Shown here: one piece after another, positions 1-4,803 of the stretch
Layout: every line of letters begins with the position of its first letter
How positions within the stretch are numbered: position 1 is the stretch's first letter
Source: an uncultured Maribacter sp.
GTDB lineage: Bacteria; Bacteroidota; Bacteroidia; Flavobacteriales; Flavobacteriaceae
Assembly: GCA_905479535.1 (NCBI GenBank)
Contig: CAJQMW010000156.1
Location: 1-5,427 of the forward strand
Direction of reading: 5' to 3'
DNA: 5,427 bases
Translations under genes and position numbers: made by a program
The notes under the pieces: generated by a model
What the model was told of the DNA's origin: nothing
The model's input: only the letters and a program-made list of their open reading frames with translations
The model's database searches: none

Positions 1-1
1 G

Positions 2-841
2 GAAAATAGAGGGGGCAAAAAGGAGGTTGGAGAGAAACAACCTGCTCAAAAAGCATCACCCGTAACGCAGGTTTCATCAGTAACCGCCTCAGAAACCGAT
101 AAGCAGAACACCGTTGCGACAAAAACATCAGCTGGTGACGAGGTCATTGCCATGACCCGTATGGGCAAGCTTATTGCTAAGCAAATGACGCATAGTGTAG
201 CCACATCCGCCCATGTACAAAGTTTTATAGAAGTTGATGTTACCAATATCGTAAACTGGCGCGCCAAAAAGAAAGATGCCTTTGAGAAGCAGGAAGGGGA
301 GAAACTGACCTACACACCTATTTTTATGGAAGCTGTCGCAAAAGCACTGAAAAAATACCCCATGATGAATATTTCGGTAGATGGTGATAAGGTCATTAAA
401 AAGAAAAACATCAATATCGGTATGGCAGCCGCTCTTCCGGACGGAAATCTCATTGTGCCAGTAATCAAAAATGCGGATCAATTGAATCTCGTCGGTATGG
501 CCAAGGTGGTCAATGACCTAGCGGAACGCTCCAGAAATAATGCCCTAAAACCAGATGAGGTTCAGGATGGTACCTACACCGTTACCAATGTGGGAACGTT
601 TGGCAGTGTATTCGGAACACCGATAATCAACCAGCCACAGGTAGGTATCTTGGCTTTAGGGGCCATACGTAAAATACCCGCTGTTATCGAAACAGAAGAA
701 GGGGATTTCATCGGGATACGCAGTAAAATGTACCTTTCGCATAGTTATGACCATCGCGTCGTGAACGGAGCTCTAGGAAGTATGTTCGCCAAGGCCGTAG
801 CCGATTATCTGGAAGCTTGGGACGTTAACAGGGAAATATAA
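2..841 (+). CDS. 2-oxo acid dehydrogenase complex E2 acyltransferase, C-terminal part (5' end outside window)
   Basis: This is the core E2 subunit, which moves an acyl group from its lipoyl arm to coenzyme A in the cytoplasm. The frame is open from the window edge, so the 279 visible codons lack the N-terminal lipoyl domain and most or all of the E3/E1-binding domain; the first few residues may be the end of the latter. Visible residues 6-46 form a Gln/Ala/Ser/Thr/Val-rich linker. The catalytic domain follows, beginning near VIAMTRMGKLIAKQM, with GTFGSVFGTPIINQPQ and the active-site segment SYDHRVVNG near the C-terminus. His251 (bases 752-754) is the expected catalytic His. The usual Asp of HxxxDG is Asn255 here (AAC, 764-766). 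The Met at 152 lies inside the domain and is not the gene start. The substrate is uncertain: the GTFG...GTPIINQPQ segment resembles branched-chain or generic E2 proteins, but pyruvate-type cannot be excluded. Confidence 0.93.
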   Translation, partial: ENRGGKKEVGEKQPAQKASPVTQVSSVTASETDKQNTVATKTSAGDEVIAMTRMGKLIAKQMTHSVATSAHVQSFIEVDVTNIVNWRAKKKDAFEKQEGEKLTYTPIFMEAVAKALKKYPMMNISVDGDKVIKKKNINIGMAAALPDGNLIVPVIKNADQLNLVGMAKVVNDLAERSRNNALKPDEVQDGTYTVTNVGTFGSVFGTPIINQPQVGILALGAIRKIPAVIETEEGDFIGIRSKMYLSHSYDHRVVNGALGSMFAKAVADYLEAWDVNREI

Positions 842-857
842 TTTCTGCATTCCCTGT
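828..857 (+). terminator. Weak candidate terminator hairpin at the end of the E2 gene
   Basis: ACAGGGAA (828-835) can pair perfectly with TTCCCTGT (850-857), giving an 8-bp stem with a 14-base loop that spans the stop codon. What follows is GTTTCG rather than a clear U run, so intrinsic termination is doubtful. It lies between the E2 stop and the next promoter, where a transcript end would make sense. It may also only stabilise a 3' end or be chance. Confidence 0.3.
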
Positions 858-885
858 GTTTCGATATACTCATAAGTTTAATTTC

Positions 886-917
886 TTGGGAAACATGTAA
901 CTCTTATCTTATCTTTG
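886..917 (+). promoter_or_regulatory. Bacteroidota-type promoter for the exonuclease gene
   Basis: A perfect TAnnTTTG -7 element (TATCTTTG, 910-917) is preceded, after a 21-base spacer, by TTG (886-888) in the place of the -33 element. This is the known consensus of the primary sigma factor of Bacteroides and Flavobacterium. Transcription should start a few bases downstream, near 922-926, leaving a leader of only about 10 bases before the ATG at 933. It probably also serves the downstream FAH-HPt-cinA genes, since no comparable promoter is visible before them. Confidence 0.75.
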
Positions 918-932
918 CTAAAAGTCCCACAA

Positions 933-1709
933 ATGGAGTTAAAACTTACCCGTCCTATTTGTTTTTTTGACCTGGAGACCACGGGAACCAATGTGGCTAA
1001 GGACCGTATTGTTGAAATAGCAATTTTGAAGGTTTTTCCCAATGGAAATAAAGAAAGCAAAACGTGGTTGGTGAATCCGGAAATGACCATCCCTGAAGAA
1101 GTAATCGCCATTCATGGTATTAGTAACGAAAAGGTGGCGAACGAACCTACCTTTAAGGAGCTTTCCAAGGAGATTTATAAAATGATCAAGAACAGTGATT
1201 TGGGCGGTTTCAATTCGGACCGTTTTGATATTCCACTATTGGCCGAAGAGCTTCTGCGGTCAGATATTGATTTTGATATGAAAAACACGGTTTCGGTTGA
1301 TGTGCAGACGATTTTTCACAAAATGGAGAAGCGCACTTTAGAAGCGGCTTATAAGTTTTATTGTGATAAGGATTTGACCGATGCCCATAGTGCCGAGGCC
1401 GATACCAACGCCACATATGAAGTATTGCTTTCTCAATTGGACAGGTATCCGGAACTGGAGAATAATATTAGGAAGCTCTCCGAATTTTCCAGAAGAAAAC
1501 AATCCGTTGATTTTGCCGGTTTTATCGCTTTGAACAAGGAAGGAAAAGAGATTTTCTCTTTTGGTAAGCATAAGGGCAAAAAGGTTCATGATGTGCTGGA
1601 GCAGGAACCTGGCTATTTTGGTTGGATTTTGAATGCTGATTTTCCGCTGTACACCAAAAAAATACTGACCCAAATTAAGTTGAGTAAATTAAACAACAAA
1701 TTGAGTTGA
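933..1709 (+). CDS. DnaQ-like 3'-5' exonuclease with ExoX-like C-terminal domain
   Basis: The protein has 258 residues and belongs to the DEDDh exonuclease superfamily (DNA polymerase III epsilon-like), which removes nucleotides from 3' ends using two metal ions. All five catalytic residues are visible: Asp13 and Glu15 in FFDLETTGT, Asp99 in GFNSDRFDIPLL, and His152 and Asp157 in HSAEADTNA. Residues about 208-248 (FSFGKHKGKKV...PGYFGWIL) match the small ExoX-like C-terminal domain. It could therefore act as a stand-alone repair or proofreading nuclease rather than as the replisome epsilon subunit, but family membership alone does not settle this. I chose the ATG at 933. An in-frame TTG at 915 lies inside the -7 promoter element, upstream of the predicted transcription start, so it cannot be used from that promoter. 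No Shine-Dalgarno sequence is present. The next gene begins 107 bases downstream. Confidence 0.93.
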   Translation: MELKLTRPICFFDLETTGTNVAKDRIVEIAILKVFPNGNKESKTWLVNPEMTIPEEVIAIHGISNEKVANEPTFKELSKEIYKMIKNSDLGGFNSDRFDIPLLAEELLRSDIDFDMKNTVSVDVQTIFHKMEKRTLEAAYKFYCDKDLTDAHSAEADTNATYEVLLSQLDRYPELENNIRKLSEFSRRKQSVDFAGFIALNKEGKEIFSFGKHKGKKVHDVLEQEPGYFGWILNADFPLYTKKILTQIKLSKLNNKLS

Positions 1710-1773
1710 GGTTTGATTTTTAAGTGGTAACTGTTTATGGGTTTAAAGTTTATATGTTAAAAAAAAATATTTT

Positions 1774-1811
1774 CATCAACCATCAACCATCAGCCATCAA
1801 CCATCAACCAT
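1774..1811 (+). repeat. Tandem heptamer array (CATCAAC, five copies plus CAT)
   Basis: Five direct head-to-tail copies of CATCAAC occupy 1774-1808, followed by a partial copy (CAT) to 1811. Copies 1, 2, 4 and 5 are identical; copy 3 has one change (CATCAGC). The array ends 5 bases before the ATG of the FAH-family gene, so it forms the end of that gene's leader or the intercistronic spacer. It has one G only and should be unstructured in RNA. A run of nine A (1759-1767) lies just upstream. Copy number may vary by slippage. Confidence 0.92.
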
Positions 1812-1816
1812 AGAAA

Positions 1817-2428
1817 ATGAAAATCATCTGCATTGGCAGAAACTATGCCGAACATATTACGGAGCTTAAAAATGAGCGGCCAACCGAACCGGTAGTCTTT
1901 ATAAAACCGGATTCCGCAGTTTTACCTAAAGAACAGGATTTTTATATACCGGATTTCTCTAAGGATATTCATTACGAAGTTGAGGTTATCGCAAAGATAA
2001 AAAGGGTAGGGAAGCATATCAGTGAAAAATTTGCGCCTACGTATTATGATGAAATAGGTCTGGGAATTGATTTTACGGCAAGGGATCTACAGTCGCAACT
2101 GAAAGAAAAAGGTTTGCCATGGGAAAAGGCCAAAGGTTTTGATGGTGCCGCGGTAATTGGAAAATGGTTGCCTAAAACTAAATTTGAGGACCTTAATAAC
2201 CTAAATTTTAAATTACTAAGGAATAATGAGGTCGTACAAGACGGGAACACCGGTTTAATGCTTTGGAAAATAGATGAAATAATAGCCTATGTCTCCGCGT
2301 TCTTTATGTTGAAAAAAGGTGATATTATATTTACGGGTACGCCAGCGGGAGTTGGCAAAGTAAGTGCAAATGATTACCTTTCGGGCACGCTGGAGGGCGA
2401 GGAACTTTTTTCTTTAAATATCAAATAA
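1817..2428 (+). CDS. Fumarylacetoacetate hydrolase family protein, FAHD1-like
   Basis: The 203-residue protein is a single compact FAH fold close in length and motifs to FAHD1, a metal-dependent enzyme described as an acylpyruvate hydrolase and oxaloacetate decarboxylase. GRNYAEHITEL near the N-terminus carries the His13/Glu16 pair that corresponds to the FAHD1 lid dyad. Glu54 and Glu56 (HYEVEV) and Asp85 (GIDFTARD) are the expected Mg/Mn ligands. Lys106 (in GLPWEKAKGF) and the TGTPAGVG loop near the C-terminus also match. It is cytoplasmic, with no signal peptide. The true substrate cannot be read from sequence; an acylpyruvate or oxaloacetate-like C4 acid is the best guess. The ATG at 1817 directly precedes the conserved first strand, and its upstream context is A-rich without a Shine-Dalgarno. 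Its stop TAA shares one base with the start of the HPt gene, so the two are probably translationally coupled. Confidence 0.92.
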   Translation: MKIICIGRNYAEHITELKNERPTEPVVFIKPDSAVLPKEQDFYIPDFSKDIHYEVEVIAKIKRVGKHISEKFAPTYYDEIGLGIDFTARDLQSQLKEKGLPWEKAKGFDGAAVIGKWLPKTKFEDLNNLNFKLLRNNEVVQDGNTGLMLWKIDEIIAYVSAFFMLKKGDIIFTGTPAGVGKVSANDYLSGTLEGEELFSLNIK

Positions 2429-2766
2429 TGATTTATAGTCTGGATAAAATTAATGAGATGGCAGAAGGCGATCAGGATTTTATAAATTCGGTTATATCCG
2501 TTTTCTTGGAAGAAGTTCCTGAAGACCTAGAATCATTGGAACTCGCCTTGCGGGAGAAAAACTACGACCAAGTTTATAAGTTGGCACACAAGATTAAGCC
2601 TAATGTAGACCTGCTGGGCATGGAACAGACGCGTGCAGCTGCCTTGGAAATAGAGACCTTGGGAAAAAGCGAGGCGAACATGGCCGATATCGAAAGGATT
2701 TTCCCTGCGCTCAAGGCAGACATTCATCAAGTTGTCGGTGAGCTCAAAACCGATTTCAACTTGTAA
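2428..2766 (+). CDS. Orphan histidine phosphotransfer (HPt) domain protein
   Basis: The 112-residue, almost wholly helical acidic protein is a single HPt domain, the intermediate that passes phosphate between receiver domains in multistep phosphorelays. The phosphorylatable residue should be His54 in AHKIKPNVDLLG. The common HxLKG motif reads HKIKP here, with Pro at the usual Gly position; I believe this form is common in Bacteroidota HPt proteins but could not check. FLEEVPEDLESLELAL and the spacing of Leu/Ile/Val fit the four-helix bundle. No histidine kinase or response regulator is encoded in the window, so its partners must lie elsewhere. Start and stop both form TAATG overlaps with the neighbours, at 2426-2430 and 2764-2768, which fixes the start codon and argues for one polycistronic message with FAH and cinA. 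A catalytically silent scaffold role is possible but less likely because the His is kept. Confidence 0.87.
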   Translation: MIYSLDKINEMAEGDQDFINSVISVFLEEVPEDLESLELALREKNYDQVYKLAHKIKPNVDLLGMEQTRAAALEIETLGKSEANMADIERIFPALKADIHQVVGELKTDFNL

Positions 2767-4013
2767 TGCTAGCAGAAATTATTACTATTGGCGATGAAAT
2801 CCTCATTGGCCAAATCATAGATACCAACTCGGCATTTATCGCCAAAGAATTGAATAAGATTGGTATTTCCGTCTATCAGATTACCTCGGTACAGGATGAG
2901 CGGGAGCATATTCTAAAGGCCTTGGCGGATGCCCAATCCAGAGTGGACATCGTACTGGTTACAGGTGGATTGGGACCTACAAAAGACGATATCACCAAAC
3001 ACACTTTTTGTGAGTTTTTTGATGATGAACTTGTTGTGAACACAGAGGTACTGGAACATATAGAATTCCTATTTGCCAAGTATATCTCTACTCCAATTTC
3101 CGACCTAAATAGGAAGCAAGCTTTAGTTCCAAGTAAGGCAAAAGTTTTACATAACGCCCATGGCACGGCACCAGGGATGTGGCTCCATGAAGAGGGCACT
3201 ACCTTTATTTCTATGCCGGGCGTACCTTTTGAGATGAAAAATTTATTGGTCAAAGGGATCGTACCCAAACTTGTAGAATTCTACGAGCGTCCCTACATCA
3301 TACATAAAACAATCGTGACCTATGGTTTAGGGGAAAGTGCCATTGCCGAAAAAATTGAAAAATGGGAAGAAGCCCTTCCCAGCTTTGTACGGCTAGCCTA
3401 TTTACCAAATCTTGGTAGGGTTCGTTTACGATTGACGGCCAAAGGCCCGGATTATGAGAAATTAGCAACGGCTATAGAAATGGAATCCCAAAAACTAATC
3501 CCCTTAATAGGGGATATTATCTTCGGTACTGAGGACGAGGAAACAATTGAGGAAGTAGTGGCCAAGTTGCTCACAAAAAAGCGATTGACCTTAGCAACAG
3601 CGGAAAGTTTTACAGGTGGTAAGATAGCCGAACGAATTACCGCAATCCCAGGTTCATCAGCCTACTTTAAAGGCAGTGTGGTTAGTTATGCGACGGAGGT
3701 TAAAATCGATGTGCTGCAAGTTTCCAAAAATTCAGTGGATAAACATTCTGTAGTTAGTCGGGAAGTAGCAAAGGAAATGGCTGTTGGGGTCAAAAAACTT
3801 CTGAAAACGGACTTTGCCATTGCTACTACGGGAAATGCAGGGCCATCAAAAGGAGATTCGGATGCGGACGTAGGTACGGTCTTTATCGGGATTGCCTCCC
3901 CAAAAGGTGTTTTTGCCGAAAGGTACAGTATGGGAAATCATAGGGAAAGGATTGTCCAAAAGTCTGTAAACAAAGCCTTTGAGCTACTTCAGAAAGAAAT
4001 TCTAAAAATGTGA
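2766..4013 (+). CDS. cinA: CinA family protein: MoCF-like nucleotide-binding domain plus PncC-like NMN amidohydrolase domain
   Basis: The 415-residue length is normal for full CinA. Residues 1-170 are the molybdopterin-binding-like (COG1058) domain, with AEIITIGDEILIG, VTGGLGPTKDD (65-75) and MPGVPFEM (150-157); in some bacteria it hydrolyses ADP-ribose. A middle region links to the C-terminal domain (about 262-413), related to PncC, which deamidates nicotinamide mononucleotide in pyridine nucleotide recycling. There TAESFTGG keeps the key Ser281, followed by GSSAYFKGSVVSYA and ATTGNAGP. Compared with the common TAESCTGG the Cys is Phe282, and the usual KPVGTV reads ADVGTV. These are probably lineage variants, but NMN deamidase activity is inferred, not shown. 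The name comes from competence induction in other bacteria and does not imply competence here. The start ATG overlaps the HPt stop. The gene ends 9 bases before the -33 element of the rpmB promoter, and no terminator is evident between them. Confidence 0.95.
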   Translation: MLAEIITIGDEILIGQIIDTNSAFIAKELNKIGISVYQITSVQDEREHILKALADAQSRVDIVLVTGGLGPTKDDITKHTFCEFFDDELVVNTEVLEHIEFLFAKYISTPISDLNRKQALVPSKAKVLHNAHGTAPGMWLHEEGTTFISMPGVPFEMKNLLVKGIVPKLVEFYERPYIIHKTIVTYGLGESAIAEKIEKWEEALPSFVRLAYLPNLGRVRLRLTAKGPDYEKLATAIEMESQKLIPLIGDIIFGTEDEETIEEVVAKLLTKKRLTLATAESFTGGKIAERITAIPGSSAYFKGSVVSYATEVKIDVLQVSKNSVDKHSVVSREVAKEMAVGVKKLLKTDFAIATTGNAGPSKGDSDADVGTVFIGIASPKGVFAERYSMGNHRERIVQKSVNKAFELLQKEILKM

Positions 4014-4022
4014 AGTAGAATG

Positions 4023-4053
4023 TTGGCGGTAAGATAAAAATGATATAAATTTG
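4023..4053 (+). promoter_or_regulatory. Bacteroidota-type promoter for rpmB-rpmG-DUF4295
   Basis: TTG (4023-4025) is followed after exactly 20 bases by a perfect TAnnTTTG -7 element (TAAATTTG, 4046-4053). Both elements and the spacing match the Bacteroidota primary sigma consensus, and this is the best promoter in the window. The leader from about 4060 to the rpmB ATG is only about 20-25 bases and A-rich, so there is little room for a structured autoregulatory leader. Confidence 0.8.
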
Positions 4054-4082
4054 CACCCTGTTTAAAAGAAAAATTCGACACA

Positions 4083-4319
4083 ATGTCTAAAGTCTGTGAA
4101 ATTACTGGAAAGAGAGCCATGTTCGGGAACAATGTATCGTTCTCAGTGAACAAGACAAGAAGAAGATTTGATGTAAATCTTTCCAAAAAACGTTTTTACA
4201 TTCCTGAAGAGGATCGTTGGATAACCTTAAAAGTTTCTGCGAGAGCTTTAAAAAGCATCAATAAAAAGGGAATTTTGGCCGTATTGAAAGAGGCGAGGGC
4301 TAAAGGATTGGTAAAATAA
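4083..4319 (+). CDS. rpmB: 50S ribosomal protein bL28
   Basis: The 78-residue basic protein is a full-length bL28, a structural component of the large ribosomal subunit. The N-terminus VCEITGKRAMFGNNVSFSVN is the diagnostic signature, followed by the Arg/Lys-rich NKTRRRFDVNLSKKRFY and the WITLKVSARALKSINKKG segment. Only one Cys is present, so this is the zinc-free form rather than the CxxC form. It is the first gene after its own promoter and stands 20 bases before rpmG. The ATG directly begins the conserved MSKVCEITGK; the leader is A-rich with no Shine-Dalgarno. Confidence 0.98.
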   Translation: MSKVCEITGKRAMFGNNVSFSVNKTRRRFDVNLSKKRFYIPEEDRWITLKVSARALKSINKKGILAVLKEARAKGLVK

Positions 4320-4339
4320 TCTGGAAAATATAGAGTATA

Positions 4340-4522
4340 ATGGCAAAGAAAGGCAATAGGATTCAAGTAATATTAGAATGCACGGAGCATAAGGAGTCCG
4401 GGCAAGCTGGAACTTCCAGATACATTACGACTAAGAATAAGAAGAACACACCGGAAAGGTTGGAGATAAAGAAATTTAATCCAATTTTGAAGAGAATGAC
4501 GGTTCATAAAGAAATTAAATAG
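4340..4522 (+). CDS. rpmG: 50S ribosomal protein bL33
   Basis: The 60-residue basic protein is bL33 of the large subunit. It begins MAKKGNRIQVILECTEHK and contains the family segments TSRYITTKNKKNTPERLEIKKF (positions about 25-46) and NPILKRMTVHKEIK. Zinc-binding bL33 has two CxxC pairs; here only Cys14 remains, so this is the Cys-poor, zinc-independent type. It lies between rpmB and the DUF4295 gene in one transcription unit and starts 20 bases after the rpmB stop. No Shine-Dalgarno is seen. Whether the genome has a second, zinc-binding copy cannot be told from this window. Confidence 0.97.
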   Translation: MAKKGNRIQVILECTEHKESGQAGTSRYITTKNKKNTPERLEIKKFNPILKRMTVHKEIK

Positions 4523-4525
4523 TAC

Positions 4526-4541
4526 TTCCACATTCGTGGAA
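4526..4541 (+). other. Small intercistronic hairpin between rpmG and the DUF4295 gene
   Basis: TTCCAC (4526-4531) and GTGGAA (4536-4541) form a perfect 6-bp stem closed by the four-base loop ATTC, 3 bases after the rpmG stop codon. It is followed by ATTATAAATAAG rather than a U run, so it is not a convincing terminator. It could mark an RNA processing or stability point that changes the ratio of the downstream protein, or it could be chance. Confidence 0.4.
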
Positions 4542-4563
4542 ATTATAAATAAGAGATTAGGTC

Positions 4564-4716
4564 ATGGCAAAGAAGACAGTAGCAAGTTTACAGACAAGTT
4601 CTAAAAGATTAACAAAAGCCATTAAAATGGTAAAGTCGCCAAAAAGTGGGGCCTATGTTTTTGTAGAATCGGTTATGCCACCAGAAATGGTTAACGAATG
4701 GTTGGATAAAAAATAA
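4564..4716 (+). CDS. DUF4295 family small basic protein; candidate ribosomal protein bL38
   Basis: This short gene encodes 50 residues, beginning MAKKTVASLQTSSKRLTKAI and ending EMVNEWLDKK before a TAA stop. The N-terminal half is Lys/Arg-rich and the C-terminal half, with GAYVFVESVMPPEMV, looks folded. Size, the MAKK start and the position directly after rpmG and before ftsY match the Bacteroidota-specific family DUF4295. Its place in a ribosomal-protein transcription unit, its basic charge and its size suggest a ribosome component. The Flavobacterium johnsoniae ribosome structure revealed a new small large-subunit protein named bL38; I infer that this family may be it, but I could not confirm the match. 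The start at 4564 is the only suitable ATG, 41 bases after the rpmG stop. The gene ends 23 bases before a strong terminator, so it closes the unit. Confidence 0.88.
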   Translation: MAKKTVASLQTSSKRLTKAIKMVKSPKSGAYVFVESVMPPEMVNEWLDKK

Positions 4717-4739
4717 TAATACGCTCAAGTATTTGGTAT

Positions 4740-4770
4740 AAAGCCTCTTTCTTTACGAAAGGGGCTTTTT
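4740..4770 (+). terminator. Strong intrinsic terminator after the DUF4295 gene
   Basis: AAAGCCTCTTTC (4740-4751) pairs with GAAAGGGGCTTT (4757-4768) in a 12-bp stem with a single T-G wobble. The loop is TTTAC (4752-4756), and the stem runs into a T tract (4766-4770) with a further T-rich stretch to 4777. This is a textbook Rho-independent terminator. It ends the rpmB-rpmG-DUF4295 unit and separates it from ftsY. Confidence 0.92.
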
Positions 4771-4776
4771 AATTTT

Positions 4777-4784
4777 TATATTTG
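4777..4784 (+). promoter_or_regulatory. Probable ftsY promoter (-7 element)
   Basis: TATATTTG (4777-4784) is a perfect TAnnTTTG -7 element placed 19 bases before the ftsY ATG, giving a predicted leader of about 10-15 bases. No good TTG is found at 19-21 bases upstream; the -33 region would fall within the terminator hairpin around 4750-4757, so that element is weak. The strong terminator just before it means ftsY needs its own promoter, which supports this call. Confidence 0.62.
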
Positions 4785-4803
4785 GAAAACTATTGATAAA
4801 ACG

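Noticed and set aside
21..43. AGGAGGT, a perfect Shine-Dalgarno-like string, and a 6-bp inverted repeat AGGTTG/CAACCT
   Set aside because: Both are inside the E2 linker coding sequence; no usable start codon lies at the right distance, and other genes in the window do not use Shine-Dalgarno. Probably chance.
128..481. Minus-strand open frame of 117 codons opposite the E2 gene
   Set aside because: It lies fully inside a strongly conserved catalytic domain on the plus strand, and its translation shows no recognisable fold; it is a shadow of the real frame.
152..841. Complete 229-residue protein starting at ATG 152
   Set aside because: The frame is open upstream to the window edge and encodes a typical E2 linker, and the Met lies inside the catalytic domain's first conserved segment. 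It is an internal Met of a longer E2.
1710..1773. Promoter for the FAH gene in the gap, for example GAGGTTTG at 1709-1716, or the AAAATATTTT palindrome at 1764-1773 as a terminator
   Set aside because: GAGGTTTG lacks the essential TA of the -7 motif, and no other match is present. The palindrome is pure A/T and too short for a stable hairpin.
1774..1811. Heptamer array considered as a CRISPR array or origin iterons
   Set aside because: The units are 7 bases with no spacers, and there are no cas genes, no replication initiator gene and no DnaA-box pattern nearby.
2876..3268. Minus-strand open frame of 130 codons opposite cinA
   Set aside because: The plus strand encodes the conserved CinA N-terminal domain here; the antisense product is Ser/Cys-rich without known motifs and has no promoter.
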